Assembly: GCA_023653785.1 (NCBI GenBank)
Contig: JAMKCH010007199.1
Span: forward strand, 1 to 64,000
Direction: 5' to 3'
DNA length: 64,000 nt
DNA from: Ophioderma brevispina
Lineage: Eukaryota; Echinodermata; Ophiuroidea; Amphilepidida; Ophiodermatidae
The notes under the pieces are model-generated. The model did not search any database, was not told the origin of the DNA, and worked only from the letters and a program-made list of their open reading frames with translations. The position numbers and the translations under genes are program-made. Each line of letters starts with the position of its first letter. Position 1 is the stretch's first letter. This document shows positions 12,881-24,390 of this stretch, piece by piece.

Positions 12881-13372
12881 CCAATCAAAATAGTGCTTCT
12901 ATATCTGTGTAAACCATACCAGCATTCTTACAGTGTCTCTGATTTGCTCATTACATGATATTTACAACATTCAGAGTAACCAATCAAAATAGTGCTTCTA
13001 TATCTGTGTAAACCATACCTGCATTCTTACAGTGTCTCTGATTTGCTCATTGCATAACATTCAGAGTAACCAATCAAAATAGTGCTTCTATAGGTCTGTG
13101 TAAACCATACCAGCATTCTTACAGTGTCTCTGATTTGCTCATTACCTGATATAACATTCAGAGTAACCAATCAAAATAGTGCTTATATCTGTGTAAACCA
13201 TACCAGCATTCTTACAGTGTCTCTGATTTGCTCATTACGTGATATAACATTCAGAATAACCAATCAAAATAGTGCTTCTATATCTGTGTAAACCATATCA
13301 GCATTCTTACAGTGTCTCTGATTTGCTCATTACATGATATAACATTCAGAGTAACCAATCAAAATAGTGCTC
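12881..13372. repeat. tandem satellite, unit about 95 bp, five copies plus a part
   Basis: Units begin with CCAATCAAAATAGTGCT at 12881, 12980, 13070, 13167, 13260 and 13355, giving periods of 99, 90, 97, 93 and 95. Each unit also contains GTGTAAACCATACCAGC and ACAGTGTCTCTGATTTGCTC. Copies are nearly identical apart from small indels at the ATTACATGATATAACATT joint. Each carries one CCAAT word, so the array is also a CCAAT-box cluster. It is a true tandem array, not a CRISPR: the repeats are contiguous and there are no unique spacers. Confidence 0.95.
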
Positions 13373-15448
13373 AGATACTGATAGATAGGCAAGTTGTACT
13401 CAAAGCGGTCAATGAAAATGTCCCTACTCAAATCTGCATCTCAACTCACCAACTTATCTTACTAAATCCAACCACTTCACCAAATGCATTGTCAATCAAA
13501 GCACAGCCAAGGATAACAGTAAATTGCTGGGAATGATCCATAACTCGCCACTAAAATAGCACCGTAACTCACATTATCTGTGCCTCAACTCACCATCATC
13601 AAACTCACCAGTCTAGGTCCACCCTCTGCGCGAGATGGATGACATGTCAGTCACAGATTACTGGAGGGAACAGGATTCATTTCATATTCCATCAGCCAGC
13701 CAGCCTTGTGGGGCCTCCCAGGAATTACTTATCCACCATGCCATTATGTAAATTTTCTTTCCTCTTTTTTCTGCTTCTAACTCACTTTCTTAAAGCAAAT
13801 GCTCAAATAGTGGCGGTTGTAAAATGCTTTGTTGGTCAGCAAATGATAGTCTGAACATATAAGGTGGTTTGATGATTTAGAATTTTGAGAATATAATGTT
13901 ATTTCCATCACAACTTTTGCCATTATAATTACTAGCATTAATAAATAAACTCATTTATAAATTATATCAATACCTTACTGAAATAATTTTGATAAAATTT
14001 TTGTTTAAGATAACCATGCAGTGGAAACTTTGTGGCGGCCTTGTATATTTTTTATATTAGATATTTTTTAACATTCCACCATTTTATATCTTAGGTTATA
14101 TTTGTTGCTTATATATATTCTTCTCCAAATTTGACCCTCCCTCAGAAATACCCTTTAGACAAAAAAAATAATTCTCACAGACACTCGCAGACAGACACAC
14201 ACTTAAAATTATGCAAAACGCATACAGTGTTGCCACTGTTGGCAACTTTTGAAACAACATTTACTAAAAGCTTATGGAGTAAAAAAAATAACACCATGAG
14301 TTTTTCCTGTCAATTGGCAAACAATGGGACTTGGGTCAGTGATTTTTCTAGTCAATCACCTACATGGTAAGAATGGTGGTAGGGCTGAAGAGGGCTAGAG
14401 CTTAAAATATTTGGAAGCTGCATTTTAACTGGTTATTGAAATTAATATATGATGTAATTAGCCAATCATAAATGCTGTATGAAAGACAAGTAGTACCTAG
14501 GGTTAAAATAGCACTGAACTTTTTAAATTAAATTTTCATCATCATGGTGATAAAAATTCTTTAACAATCCATTTTGATTCCTTAAAGTCAAATAATACTG
14601 GTCCAGAATTTTAAAAAAAGAGACTTAATAACAGAGCATTACATCACAAGAGAAACAAAATAAATTTTCACATGTCCATTTTCCCCAAGTAGCCGAGGAA
14701 GCAAACGATAAGAAAGCAGCAGCAGCCGCTGCAACTTGTCAGATTAATAAATTATTCGCGCCTCGCTATTCCAATCAGCTAGCCGATGCTAACCAATTCT
14801 ACTCACGCTCACTGTCTCTGTTGATTTGCCCCAAAATGTCACCGGCACAAACACATCGGTACTCAACCGATTGGCAATAGTGGACATTAATAAAAACAAG
14901 TGCATTTTGTAGGAAACGTAATCCCCACACACACATACTCTCGCACACACACAACACAACTAACCACACAAAATACCCCTGTATGGCAAAATGGAACGTT
15001 CCACACACGGAAGACTCAAATTGACATGAGACGCACGTCCTGTGATATCTTCTATCTTGCACAATTGCATTTCTTACAAGAAAAATTTTTACTGATGATA
15101 AAATTTCAAACTTGATGGGTCCACTATCCACTGTTACATCACTCAATTTATCTGTTTTTATTGCAGCAATTTTAAATGAAAGGTAGCAAAGGAATTCATC
15201 CATGTGTACCATGAATGATATCAATTCTTCACACTTCCTCAGTAGTCAGTAGATCCTCACCCTAGTAAGTTCAAGAATAATGCTTGACACCTTAAGTTCA
15301 CTGGGCTTATATGACCTCTCACATTAAAAGGAACATAGTTGTACAAAAAAGAGATTTTTGAGATAAAAACAAAACTACAGAATGAGGGGCGTGTGTGTGT
15401 GATATTAAAGGTGTACCACATTCTTACAACATGATTTTCTCCATGAAG
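13373..15448. other. no gene recognised
   Basis: AT-rich with a CA-rich stretch near 14925-14970. A 141-codon minus-strand frame at 14799-15224 includes that simple sequence and matches nothing I know. A GC-richer patch at about 14690-14790 (CAGCAGCAGCC, CCAATCAG) could be a short regulatory region, but nothing confirms it. Confidence 0.4.
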
Positions 15449-15573
15449 TCCATGATATACTTCCAGTCGCAGCGAGCTATTGGCATGCGCAATACCGATT
15501 GTTGACCCAGATCATGTGCTACGCATGATCACGAGCAGAAATCGCTCGCTGCCGACAGGAAGTATATCGTGGG
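15449..15573. mobile_element. 125-bp inverted-repeat element
   Basis: The left arm, with ATGATATACTTCC then CAGCGAGC (15452-15478), is inverse to the right arm, with GCTCGCTGCCGACAGG then AAGTATATCGTG (15544-15573). The centre contains GCATGCGC and GATCATG palindromes. It is MITE-sized, with no target duplication identified. Confidence 0.65.
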
Positions 15574-16024
15574 CTTAAAGAGAATATCACTACGAAAGGA
15601 ACCAAATGCAACTTTAATATAAATGGCATTTGTGTGTACATGTATTATTAATGGTAACCACAACCAAGAGGAGTGTTCTTCCCACAATGCAATTCTTCTA
15701 ATACAAGTTTTGCACTGGGTGTCACATGAATTTTTGGACTAGTGCATGCTGCAACCTGCAGCCTTGTGCAGGGTCTGGTGAAATATACCACCAAAAGGCA
15801 CCAGTTATTGTTTGTGATAATTTCAGTAAAAGATAAAACTTTTCCCAGGGGTAGGGTAGGCCTCCGAAGTTCCAGTGTTGGGGGAAGGGATTACGTACAG
15901 CCTTGAAGATTTGTTCCTGAGAAAACATCTGTGAAATAGGCACAAAATTTACTATGTTAAAGGTCCATGGCCCGATCACTAGTAATAGCGTCGTCCCCAG
16001 GCCAGGGACCCCCAAAATATTGGT
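15574..16024. other. no gene recognised
   Basis: About 450 bp with short open frames only. Confidence 0.4.
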
Positions 16025-16392
16025 ATATGAAAAAGCTACTATTTTTCTTATTTGCCCTTAGGCGACAAAAAAGAAAACCCTGTTTTACGGGCGAGCGGAC
16101 CTTTTGAGTAGGGTCAGTCGGTCGGGCGAATATTTTCTTTTTTAAATTGTTTTTCTTTTCTGGAGCTCAAAATTGGCCTAAAATAGCCCCAAAATCTGAA
16201 AAATCAAGAGAAAAAATGAAATTATTTTACAAATAAATTTTCTAAAAAAATTTGCCAAAATTGATAAATTTGGGCTAAAAAACAGGCTGATTTTACATGA
16301 TTTTTGGAAAAACTTTTAAAAAAATTCTGCAAAACTGAAAAATCAGGGTCGGTCGGGACCGTAAAACAGGGTTTTTTTTTTTTTTTTTTTTT

Positions 16393-16501
16393 CTTCAAAA
16401 CTGTGAGGTTTAAGGCTAAACAAATATAAACTTGCTATAGCCAAGACCTCCCTCTAGAGCAAGTTTATATTTGTTTAGCCCTGAGAGTCCCAGTTTTGAA
16501 G
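16393..16501. repeat. inverted repeat (hairpin) inside the 710-bp unit
   Basis: The left arm CTTCAAAACTG...GGCTAAACAAATATAAACTTGC is inverse to the right arm GCAAGTTTATATTTGTTTAGCC...CAGTTTTGAAG. The word GCTAAACAAATATAAACTTG pairs perfectly. The same hairpin recurs 710 bp downstream. Confidence 0.85.
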
Positions 16502-17470
16502 GACTTATTTTTTTTGCGACCGATTTTTGCTCAAATATGAGGACTTCGGGCAGAAATATGCCTGTACAGTGCTATGGGAAAAATTTTCAAGTTAATAATT
16601 ATGCATTTTTTATTTCAGATTCAGTTTCTGCACAAAATTTCACCCTAGAAAATGGTATTTTAAGTAGGATATCTTTCCCTTTAAGTTTCCACCATTCTGT
16701 CCACCAAACGTAAGTCAAAGCTTGAACGCTCTTCATATGAAAAAGCTACTATTTTTCTTATTTGCCCTTAGGCGACAAAAAAGAAAACCCTGTTTTACGG
16801 GCGAGCGGACCTTTTGAGTAGGGTCAGTCGGTCGGGCGAATATTTTCTTTTTTAAATTTTTTTTCTTTTCTGGAGCTCAAAATTGGCCTAAAATAGCCCC
16901 AAAATCTGAAAAATCAAGAGAAAAAATGAAATTATTTTACAAATAAATTTTCTAAAAAAATTTGCCAAAATTGATAAATTTGGGCTAAAAAACAGGCTGA
17001 TTTTACATGATTTTTGGAAAAACTTTTAAAAAAAATTCTGCAAAACTGAAAATCAGGGTCGGTCGGGACCGTAAAACAGGGTTTTTTTTTTTTTTTTTTT
17101 TTCTTCAAAACTGTGAGGTTTAAGGCTAAACAAATATAAACTTGCTATAGCCAAGACCTCCCTCTAGAGCAAGTTTATATTTGTTTAGCCCTGAGAGTCC
17201 CAGTTTTGAAGGACTTATTTTTTTTGCGACCGATTTTTGCTCAAATATGAGGACTTCGGGCAGAAATATGCCTGTACAGTGCTATGGGAAAAATTTTCAA
17301 GTTAATAATTATGCATTTTTTATTTCAGATTCAGTTTCTGCACAAAATTTCACCCTAGAAAATGGTATTTTAAGTAGGATATCTTTCCCTTTAAGTTTCC
17401 ACCATTCTGTCCACCAAACGTAAGTCAAAGCTTGAACGCTCTTCATATGAAAAAGCTACTATTTTTCTTA

Positions 17471-17821
17471 TTTTGCCCTTAGGCGACAAAAAAGAAAACC
17501 CTGTTTTACGGGCGAGCGGACCTTTTGAGTAGGGTCAGTCGGTCGGGCGAATATTTTCTTTTTTAAATTTTTTTTCTTTTCTGGAGCTCAAAATTGGCCT
17601 AAAATAGCCCCAAAATCTGAAAAATCAAGAGAAAAAATGAAATTATTTTACAAATAAATTTTCTAAAAAAATTTGCCAAAATTGATAAATTTGGGCTAAA
17701 AAACAGGCTGATTTTACATGATTTTTGGAAAAACTTTTAAAAAAAAATCTGCAAAACTGAAAATCAGGGTCGGTCGGGACCGTAAAACAGGGTTTTTTAT
17801 TTTCGTCGCCTTAGGGCAAAA
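17471..17821. mobile_element. TA-flanked MITE, TIR TTTTGCCCTTAGGCGAC
   Basis: The left end TTTTGCCCTTAGGCGAC and right end GTCGCCTTAGGGCAAAA are inverse and bordered by TA (17469-17470, 17822-17823). The inner arms, AAAACCCTGTTTTACGG and CCGTAAAACAGGG, extend the inverse repeat. The interior has GTCGGTCGG words. Truncated copies make up the first part of the two upstream 710-bp units. Confidence 0.8.
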
Positions 17822-17823
17822 TA

Positions 17824-18827
17824 ATTTTTGGTGTGGATGTTATGAATGAAAATGTACTCCCTTTTTGGTCGACCAATATCAGTTTTACAGAGTTTCTACA
17901 GGGCTAACAAAATGACGTTTTCAACTCCCACATCAGAATGGATTGACATATTGCTGTAAAACTTTAGATATGGGGTATTCGGGTCAAGATCATTCATTTA
18001 ATGATTCAAGATCAATGAAATCGGACCATCCCCCTTTAACTTCCAAATAGCATTTTTTTATATTCAGCAATATATTAATCAAACTATTTTTAGTTTAAAT
18101 TAAGGCAATTTGAGGATTGCTGGGACTATGTTGTGACAGGGAGAGATGTTGGTATTTTTTTAGAAAGAGATGATCCACAGTTCTATGTTGATACTAAATC
18201 AAATCAATGGTTTTGTTGATAAAATACAGGATTTCCCCTTCCCTTTGTTAGAGGTCTAAAAGAAAATGGCACGCATTCCTGGAAAAAGTGGGGAATTCGA
18301 AAATAGGAAATTTGACATTTAAATAAAGAAATACATACAAATTGAAGGGAAATTTTGAAATCTTGGAGCAAAATTTTGGAGTGAAATTGGGCATTTTTTC
18401 AGCCCTGGTGGCACAGTTTGATTTGCAGCAGTATATTTTGGGTAAATGCAAAATTATGAAAAATAAAAATAATAATAAAATGCAAGCAAAGTCCTTAAAT
18501 GTCCATTTCACACTGGTAGGGGAAAACCCCATTACACCGAAGTTAATATTATCCACTAGACCATGAATACAACCTGGTGATAAAACTTATCCATTGGGCA
18601 ATTTCTATGATATTAATTTGAAAAAAAAAATGCAATTTATTCAAACCAATCATAGCTTTCAATAGAATTGTCTACTATTGAATCTTAACATAGCCCTTTT
18701 CTTCCTGTACTACATGCATGCTTGTAGCCAGGGGAGTGTGGAGGGACGGAGTGCGCAAACTTTGGGGTCTGGAAAAAATCAATTTATAAATAAATAGAAA
18801 GATGCAAGAAAAGGAGGAATTGAAATA
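17824..18827. other. no gene recognised
   Basis: AT-rich. Overlapping frames of 74-102 codons on both strands at 18248-18566 look like chance. Confidence 0.4.
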
Positions 18828-19179
18828 AGGCTTTTAAAAAATTGTTTGGCGTAACGGAGAAAAAATATCAGGGTGGGTCGGTCGGTCGGATTAAAAATTT
18901 TTTTTTTTTTAAGATCTTCAATATTTTACTCTAAAATGAATACAAGATGCTACTATTTAAAGCTTTTTTCAATGACATAGCAAAGATCTTTTATTTTACT
19001 TGTAGTTGCTTTGTTGTCTTGTTTTGTTTTTGTCTGCGTTGGTAATTTTTTTTTTTTTTTAATTGTGGATGAAATAGGTCGGTTGTCGGAATATTTTTGT
19101 TTGCATAAAAACTTTCGAGTCGGCAGGATTTTTAAAGGGTCGGTCGGGTTACGCCAAACAAACAATTTTTTTAATGCCT
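18828..19179. mobile_element. TA-flanked element with GTCGGTCGG motifs
   Basis: The left end contains AAAAAATTGTTTGGCGTAAC and the right end is the inverse, GTTACGCCAAACAAACAATT, closing with GCCT. TA borders both sides (18826-18827, 19180-19181). Like the element at 17471 it has GTCGGTCGG just inside its ends and T-rich tracts, suggesting related families. Confidence 0.7.
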
Positions 19180-19366
19180 TAGGCTGAAATTGGGGGGAAA
19201 TGCATATTTTCAGGGGGATCGGACCCTGGAAGCCCCACCGGTGCTCTTCCCTGGGCCTCCTGCCATTGTGGTTTGAATCGTCAATCATCAATTGTCAAAT
19301 TTTTAAAAATCTGAATTGTGGTACCTTAGTCTCGTGATTGGTAAACAGCCATCTTCATTTCTACAG

Positions 19367-19483
19367 GTTGTTAGCACTACAGATGCACAAAGAGAAATAA
19401 ATAACGACGGAGGGGAGTTACCTCAAAACATAACCGATCTCGAAGACTACAGGCCTTCATTTTCTTTGCTTTACAATGTGCAG
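19367..19483 (+). CDS. candidate coding exon, unknown protein
   Basis: A 117-nt segment (39 codons, phase 0) sits between a good acceptor (pyrimidine-rich sequence ending TTTCTACAG at 19366) and a weak donor (CAG|GTGCCC at 19484). The translation begins VVSTTDAQREINNDGGE and includes ITDLEDYRPSF, a mixed hydrophilic composition unlike the low-complexity frames around it. The frame stays open to 19549 if unspliced. A second exon-like piece (TACTATAAAGAGCACATC, about 19543-19601) follows in another frame. I do not recognise the family. It could equally be a worn piece of transposon coding sequence. Confidence 0.25.
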
Positions 19484-19580
19484 GTGCCCACTAATGCTGA
19501 TAAGCCATTAGATACAAGGCAGCAAATCGTATTTCTTGCAGTACTATAAAGAGCACATCAAGGGTTTAGGGCAAAAGGAC

Positions 19581-19667
19581 CCATCTGCAATAGCTGCCAG
19601 GTGTTAGATTTGGCAGGTATAACACTTAGTAAGAACACAATTGACAAATGGCAGCTATGCAGAGGGG
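19581..19667. repeat. short inverted repeat
   Basis: TCTGCAATAGCTGCCA on the left pairs with TGGCAGCTATGCAGA on the right, about 50 bp apart. It may mark a small foldback element. Confidence 0.5.
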
Positions 19668-19669
19668 GC

Positions 19670-21857
19670 CTTCTTGCAGTAAACCCTCCACATGTAGCCA
19701 GTACTCTAGTGCCCATCCCTCTGGGGAACAAGTCTTTTAACACATGCCATGCTGCTACAATGGAAGCTTTTCAAATTAAAATTACTCAACTTTGGTGCAG
19801 AGCACGTTTTTTAATCACGAGCTGCGAATGAATAATAGGGATAAAACTTTGCACGGTCAGATGGTTGTATGACAGTAGACCACTATTGAAAGAAAGCACT
19901 GAAGTTAATTGGATGAGAAATTGAAAAATGTCATATTTGATGACTTATTTTTGACAAGAGCTAAACATATCTTAACTCTTTTCAGCTTGAGGTGAGAAGA
20001 ATCATCAGTATCAACTGTACTAAACCCTGTTCAGTGTAAGGTGGAACATGACCCCGTTCTTTTGTCAACTATATTCTACACATTTTGTCAGAGAGGCTCC
20101 AAGTTGTGTCAAAATATACTATAGCTACTATAATATGTTTACCATAGGGTGGCATTATGATCTTGGTCTTCCCTTGTGTTATCGCAATGTATTCCATCAA
20201 AGGTCATGTTTCATCTTGAACAGGCTATTGCTTTGTATGTGTACATTAGCCTGTGACATTGAAAAAAAAATTGCTCATGCTTTAACATTGAAACAGAATG
20301 GGTGGCATTTTATATCGAAATTGTGGAGATTGGGATTAACAAATTTCTGTTATCAGGCTTTCCATCCATTTTGTGTTTTTATTTCCCATTTCTCTCACCA
20401 TCCCCTCTCCTCTCCTCTCTTTCTCCCCTCCATATCTCTTAGAACCTTTCTTCACGCTCTTTTTTCTTCCCGCTCTTTTTTCTTCCCTCACTCACTGTCC
20501 ATGGCCGTATATCCCTCAACGCAACGCGACAAAAAAATTTTGTGAACATTTTGTTATATTCCAAGGCCATTTTCATTGTTTCCCTACTCCTTTTTAACAT
20601 CAGCAGTTATTTTGGGAGTTATAAAGATTTCTATCACAAGAGAGCAACACAAATAGAGATAAGCAATTTTTGACAGCCTTGAACTTGAAGCATTTCTTGC
20701 AAGACCTTTAACCACACCTTTCCAGAAATTTGAACTAATCTTGAGAAAATTTAACTCCGACTTCACTTCGATATGCCAATATCCTTTCAAAACCTTACAC
20801 TCTACCCTTTACAATTTTTGTATCACATTCCTATTTGATGTGAAGTTGCTTTGGTTTACAAGTACATTGCTAATTCTGTGACTATTTTTGTATCACAACT
20901 ACACTGCATTCATTTTTTGTTAATCAAAGACCACATTTTTTAAACCAACCTGATACCGTTTCTCCCAACATCACACACTATCTTTTTTCCTCCATGGGTA
21001 TAAAAGCAAAAGCATCTATCAGTTTGTGTTGCAAACATATTATAAATGTATGATTTCTGGCATAAAATAGTCATGGTGCCCTTTGCGAGTAGTCGATTAC
21101 ACAATTCACTTGTCTAAATTATTTACAATGTGGTGATGATGTATCTCACCTAGACAGTAGTACACTAGATGGAGTCAATGTACACAGCACTCAAGTTACA
21201 TTTTTTTCATTTGTATTGTTTTATCTCACTTCAAAGCCCACTTTCCATTAACCAGTTCAACATTTTGCTGGGCCTCAAAATCAAAGCCAAAATTGCATCA
21301 AGATAGAATTACACACCATAGTCAAATCCTATAAATTTTGCAAATTTGAATTCAAATTCACAGCATTCAAATTGCAAATACCTCTTTACCAAAATGTTTT
21401 CACAGAATATAGTCTTCTCATAAATACCCTACATTTGGTGACCATAGAACACACAATGCACTTTATTCATGCTGAAAAACACTATTTGTAAAAATGATTA
21501 AACCTAGCATTGATCAGATGAGGGTGGACAAAGCTCAATCAATGCAGCAACAGTCCTAATTGAAGGCCTACAGCAATACCGACTGCAGACCAGAAGCCGA
21601 TTTAGCCTAACAAAAATAAAATTTTGTTTCTGGTAACATGCTCAGACAAATTTGAGACGGAAGGGGAAAAAATTATTTTTGTTTTTTTTTTAATGTGTGG
21701 AGTCTGTGGAGTCTTGTCAGAATTCGACAAGGAAGGCGTAATTTTTTATCCCCAAAGGGCATAATTTTTTTTTTCTTGACACTAAAAATTAGGGATGAAG
21801 GGTTACCGGAAACCATATTTTATTTTTACATGGCCTTTTGAGATTTTAAGTGAGCTG
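19670..21857. other. no gene recognised; contains pyrimidine tract
   Basis: A strongly pyrimidine-rich strand runs from about 20382 to 20510 (CCCCTCTCCTCTCCTCTC-type sequence). It lies inside a 165-codon plus frame (20048-20545) that I regard as chance. Confidence 0.45.
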
Positions 21858-22072
21858 GTAAGTGCAGTTGGATCATTCCTAGGGGCCCATTTTTTGTTTT
21901 TCGGCCGGCGTTTTTTAATGCTGCAATATATTTGGTTTATATTTTTTGTAATTTGTCTAAATTTTAGTTGCGCTTGCATTGGTGCAAAAAAAATCAAATC
22001 CATCGCATTGTTTTTGCGTTAATTAGCATGGGTCCCTAGGAGCCCCCCCCTAGGAACTAACTGAAGTGCCCA
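21858..22072. mobile_element. inverted-repeat element with CCTAGG cores
   Basis: The left arm AAGTGCAGTT...CATTCCTAGG (about 21860-21884) is inverse to CCTAGGAACTAACTGAAGTGC (about 22050-22070). The word GGGTCCCTAGGAGCCCCCC at the right end recurs at about 22830-22848, again followed by CTAACGGAAGTGC, so the right end exists as a second partial copy. Confidence 0.55.
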
Positions 22073-22244
22073 TGACAAAAATTAAAAATCTTAATAGAGT
22101 TAAGTGATTCTGATTTTCATAATGCATGTGACATAAAGTAAATAATTAATCAAAAAATTCTTGGAAAGTATAGTAGGCCATTGGTGTCATAATATTTTAT
22201 ATACATCGTATAGTGTTTTACTGTAGGAACCTTTAGATGGTAAA

Positions 22245-22500
22245 TGTGATGTGATCTGGGAAAACCTGCCACATGGTGCAAAATTTATATTTTGAGTTTT
22301 GACTATCATTGCAAATTTTGAAAATAAAGTTTCCATAACTTTTTACTTCTTTCTTCTATGATACACATATCAAAAGTTATGCCATACAATCTGACAAAAA
22401 ATAAGAACCAAACAGAAACAGATTCTTAAGGTATGTTTCTTTATTTTTTTTCAAAACTGTCCTGTGCGACATGTGACAGGTTTTCCCAGATCACATCACA
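22245..22500. mobile_element. MITE with 30-bp TIR TGTGATGTGATCTGGGAAAA
   Basis: The left end TGTGATGTGATCTGGGAAAA then CCTGCCACATG is inverse to CATGTGACAGG then TTTTCCCAGATCACATCACA at the right. TIRs are about 31 bp with two mismatches. A diverged copy of the same end appears in the foldback element ending at 42196 (TTTCCCAGGTCACATCACA). No target duplication was resolved. Confidence 0.8.
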
Positions 22501-23271
22501 AATTATACAAGTAAACCTAAAAAAATACAAAATTGCACGAGACATTTCTATTTGTGCTTAATATGTTAATATAGTTCATCCTTCACCAATTAAAGCAATC
22601 AGCACAAGTCTACGTGAATCAGTGCTGCAGAAAATGCAGAAACGAATTAGTGTCTTTTTTGCACATTTTGACGCAAAATTAAAATCAATGTTTTGCCCTA
22701 GTAGGTTTCTTACTGAACAATTTTTTTCAGTTTTTATTTCTTAATTGTTGACAGATGTCTTTGAATCCTTCTAACATGTGGTGGATATCATCTAAAAATT
22801 CCTTTGGGAAAGTGGTTATATAATGAATGGGTCCCTAGGAGCCCCCCCCCCTTATGCACTAACGGAAGTGCAAACCCTTATGCAGTTAAGTGTTAACCCT
22901 TGTCTACCAAAGGGGGGGGGGGGTAGTTTGTTGATATGTGCTAAAATGTTGTAACTACATGATGTTTATTTGTTGACAAATTGTGGTGATTTACTGCAGA
23001 AAATAATATTTCTACCGCCATGATCACATGCAAAGAATGATGAATTCAACAGAACGTGCACGTTGGGCAATTCATGATAACACGTCAAGTTCCTTTTATT
23101 TAACAGTGTGCAAACGTTGCTATTCATTTTCAACTGGGGCATAAGTGAGAGCTTTGCATGTATACAGTAGTAGTGGTAGTAAAAACCAAGTTTTCAATCC
23201 AGTTTTGTCCCCGCTAACGGGGGGTGGCCGGGTTCACTGCACATTCACAGCAATACTGCTGTGCGAGGATT
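22501..23271. other. no gene recognised
   Basis: Contains the partial repeat near 22830, a C run near 22842-22851 and a G run near 22911-22922. Otherwise AT-rich. Confidence 0.4.
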
Positions 23272-23358
23272 TTTCCAGAATCCAGGTTGGAGTTCGCAAT
23301 CTTTCCAGAATCCAGTTGGAGTTCGCAATCTTTCCAGAATCCAGGTTGGAGTTCGCAA
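23272..23358 (+). repeat. three tandem copies of a 29-30 bp unit
   Basis: TTTCCAGAATCCAGGTTGG + AGTTCGCAATC repeats at 23272, 23302 and 23331. The middle copy lacks one G. Confidence 0.9.
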
Positions 23359-23869
23359 GGAGTAATATCCTGTGGATCATGACAGACTGTACATTGATGA
23401 AACCGGCAGATCATTAAAGACGAGAACCGATGAGCACCAGAAAGTGACATCAAAATGATCCATCACCGAGTATGTGTGGAGAAGCCAATCTGACATTGAA
23501 TAGGACAAGACAAATTCTGATTCTTGGCATTAGGGTTAGTTAGGGTATTTGTTAGCATTAGGCCATAAATAAGAATTTTTGGTTTCTTGAAGAATTTTAA
23601 AGGAGGTATGGAACTAAACTAACGCTGCACAGCACATCCCAGTAGACTATAATCTGTAAGTACATATGTCCCACACGATAAGACCCCTATTTAAGACTCG
23701 GAAGGTAGTGTTGGAGAATAAATTTCAAACCTATTTCTGATTATGATGTAGGATTTTGAAACATGCCTATATGTACAAAAGTTCCAAGTCATCTCAAAAA
23801 GAAGTTGTTGTGCAGCTGTGGAAATTCTTTTCAACATTGGAGGGATGCAGTCTTTACAGCATGGGGATT

Positions 23870-24235
23870 AGGAGCCCTCTTAAGGACACTGGGTGGGCAT
23901 TTTCGAACTTATTGAAAGCAATCGACGACCATAAAGAAGCAATGTTAGTTTGCTTGGATCTGCCGTTTTTGACATGGTTAGTTATGGTATTTTCTTGAAG
24001 CAGAAGGAAGACTGACGTGGTGTCACAGGGACTCTTAAGTGGTTTGCAACGTATCTTTTTAAAGAATAGAAAGCAATCTGCTGTCATTGATGGCAAAAAC
24101 TAATGCCACAGGGGTCGGGGGCTGGTCTTTTAGCTTTGTGTTATACACGGACCCACTGCAAAGAGAGAGATGCTCATAACTTCTCAAGTGTAACATATAC
24201 TGATGATACTCGGCTGTACGTCATGGTAAAAAACC
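23870..24235 (+). pseudogene. decayed non-LTR retrotransposon reverse transcriptase
   Basis: The pieces spell the conserved order of a LINE reverse transcriptase across frameshifts and stops. AIDDHKEAMLVCLDL (catalytic block A region, ending about 23962) comes first, then a fragment reading TLKWFATYLFKNRKQ, then PQGS (24106-24117) with GAGLLAL after it, then YTDD (24196-24207) where YADD is normal, followed by TRLYV. The lost aspartates of block A and the T in YTDD show it is inactive. The motif style (LLKAIDDHKEA, PQGS, YADDTxLY) fits the CR1/Jockey side of LINE diversity. The 5' and 3' parts are not visible. Confidence 0.85.
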
Positions 24236-24390
24236 TTCTGAACGTGGTATGCATTAATGGAATTGTGTATTCAGAACACCATGGTCTGGATAAGAGGAGG
24301 TGTAGTGTTCTTCTCACAATTTATTTTTTCCAATACAATTTTTGCACTGGTTGTCAAATTCAGTGTACAGTGACAAAAAGTACTTAAAGC

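Larger units (their letters stand above)
16025..17823 (+). repeat. 710-bp tandem duplication, two full units plus a half
   Basis: Units start at the word ATATGAAAAAGCTACT at 16025, 16735 and 17445, exactly 710 bp apart. Units 1 and 2 are identical over nearly all their length apart from homopolymer indels, so the event is recent. Each unit is the left part of the TA-flanked element described at 17471, a T-tract, a hairpin (16393-16501 in unit 1) and ~230 bp containing an 80-codon frame (16471-16713 and 17181-17423, identical proteins). Unit 3 instead runs on to the intact right end of the TA-flanked element. Confidence 0.95.

Noticed and set aside
12881..13372. possible CRISPR-like regular repeats
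   Set aside because: Whole 95-bp units repeat head to tail with no unique spacers, and the genome is eukaryotic.
14799..15224. 141-codon minus-strand open frame
   Set aside because: It contains CA-repeat-derived Cys/Val sequence and has no domain or splice support.
18720..19255. possible larger hAT element enclosing the TA-flanked element at 18828
   Set aside because: CAGGGGAG and CTTCCCTG lie on the two sides, but the inverse match is weak and the 8-bp flanks do not agree.
20048..20545. 165-codon plus-strand open frame
   Set aside because: Half of it is a pyrimidine-rich tract giving Ser/Leu/Phe/Pro-biased sequence, there is no domain, and no start context or splice sites support it.
23528..23550. 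TTAGGG-like words (TTAGGGTTAGTTAGGG)
   Set aside because: Only two or three copies in imperfect register; too short to call interstitial telomere repeat.
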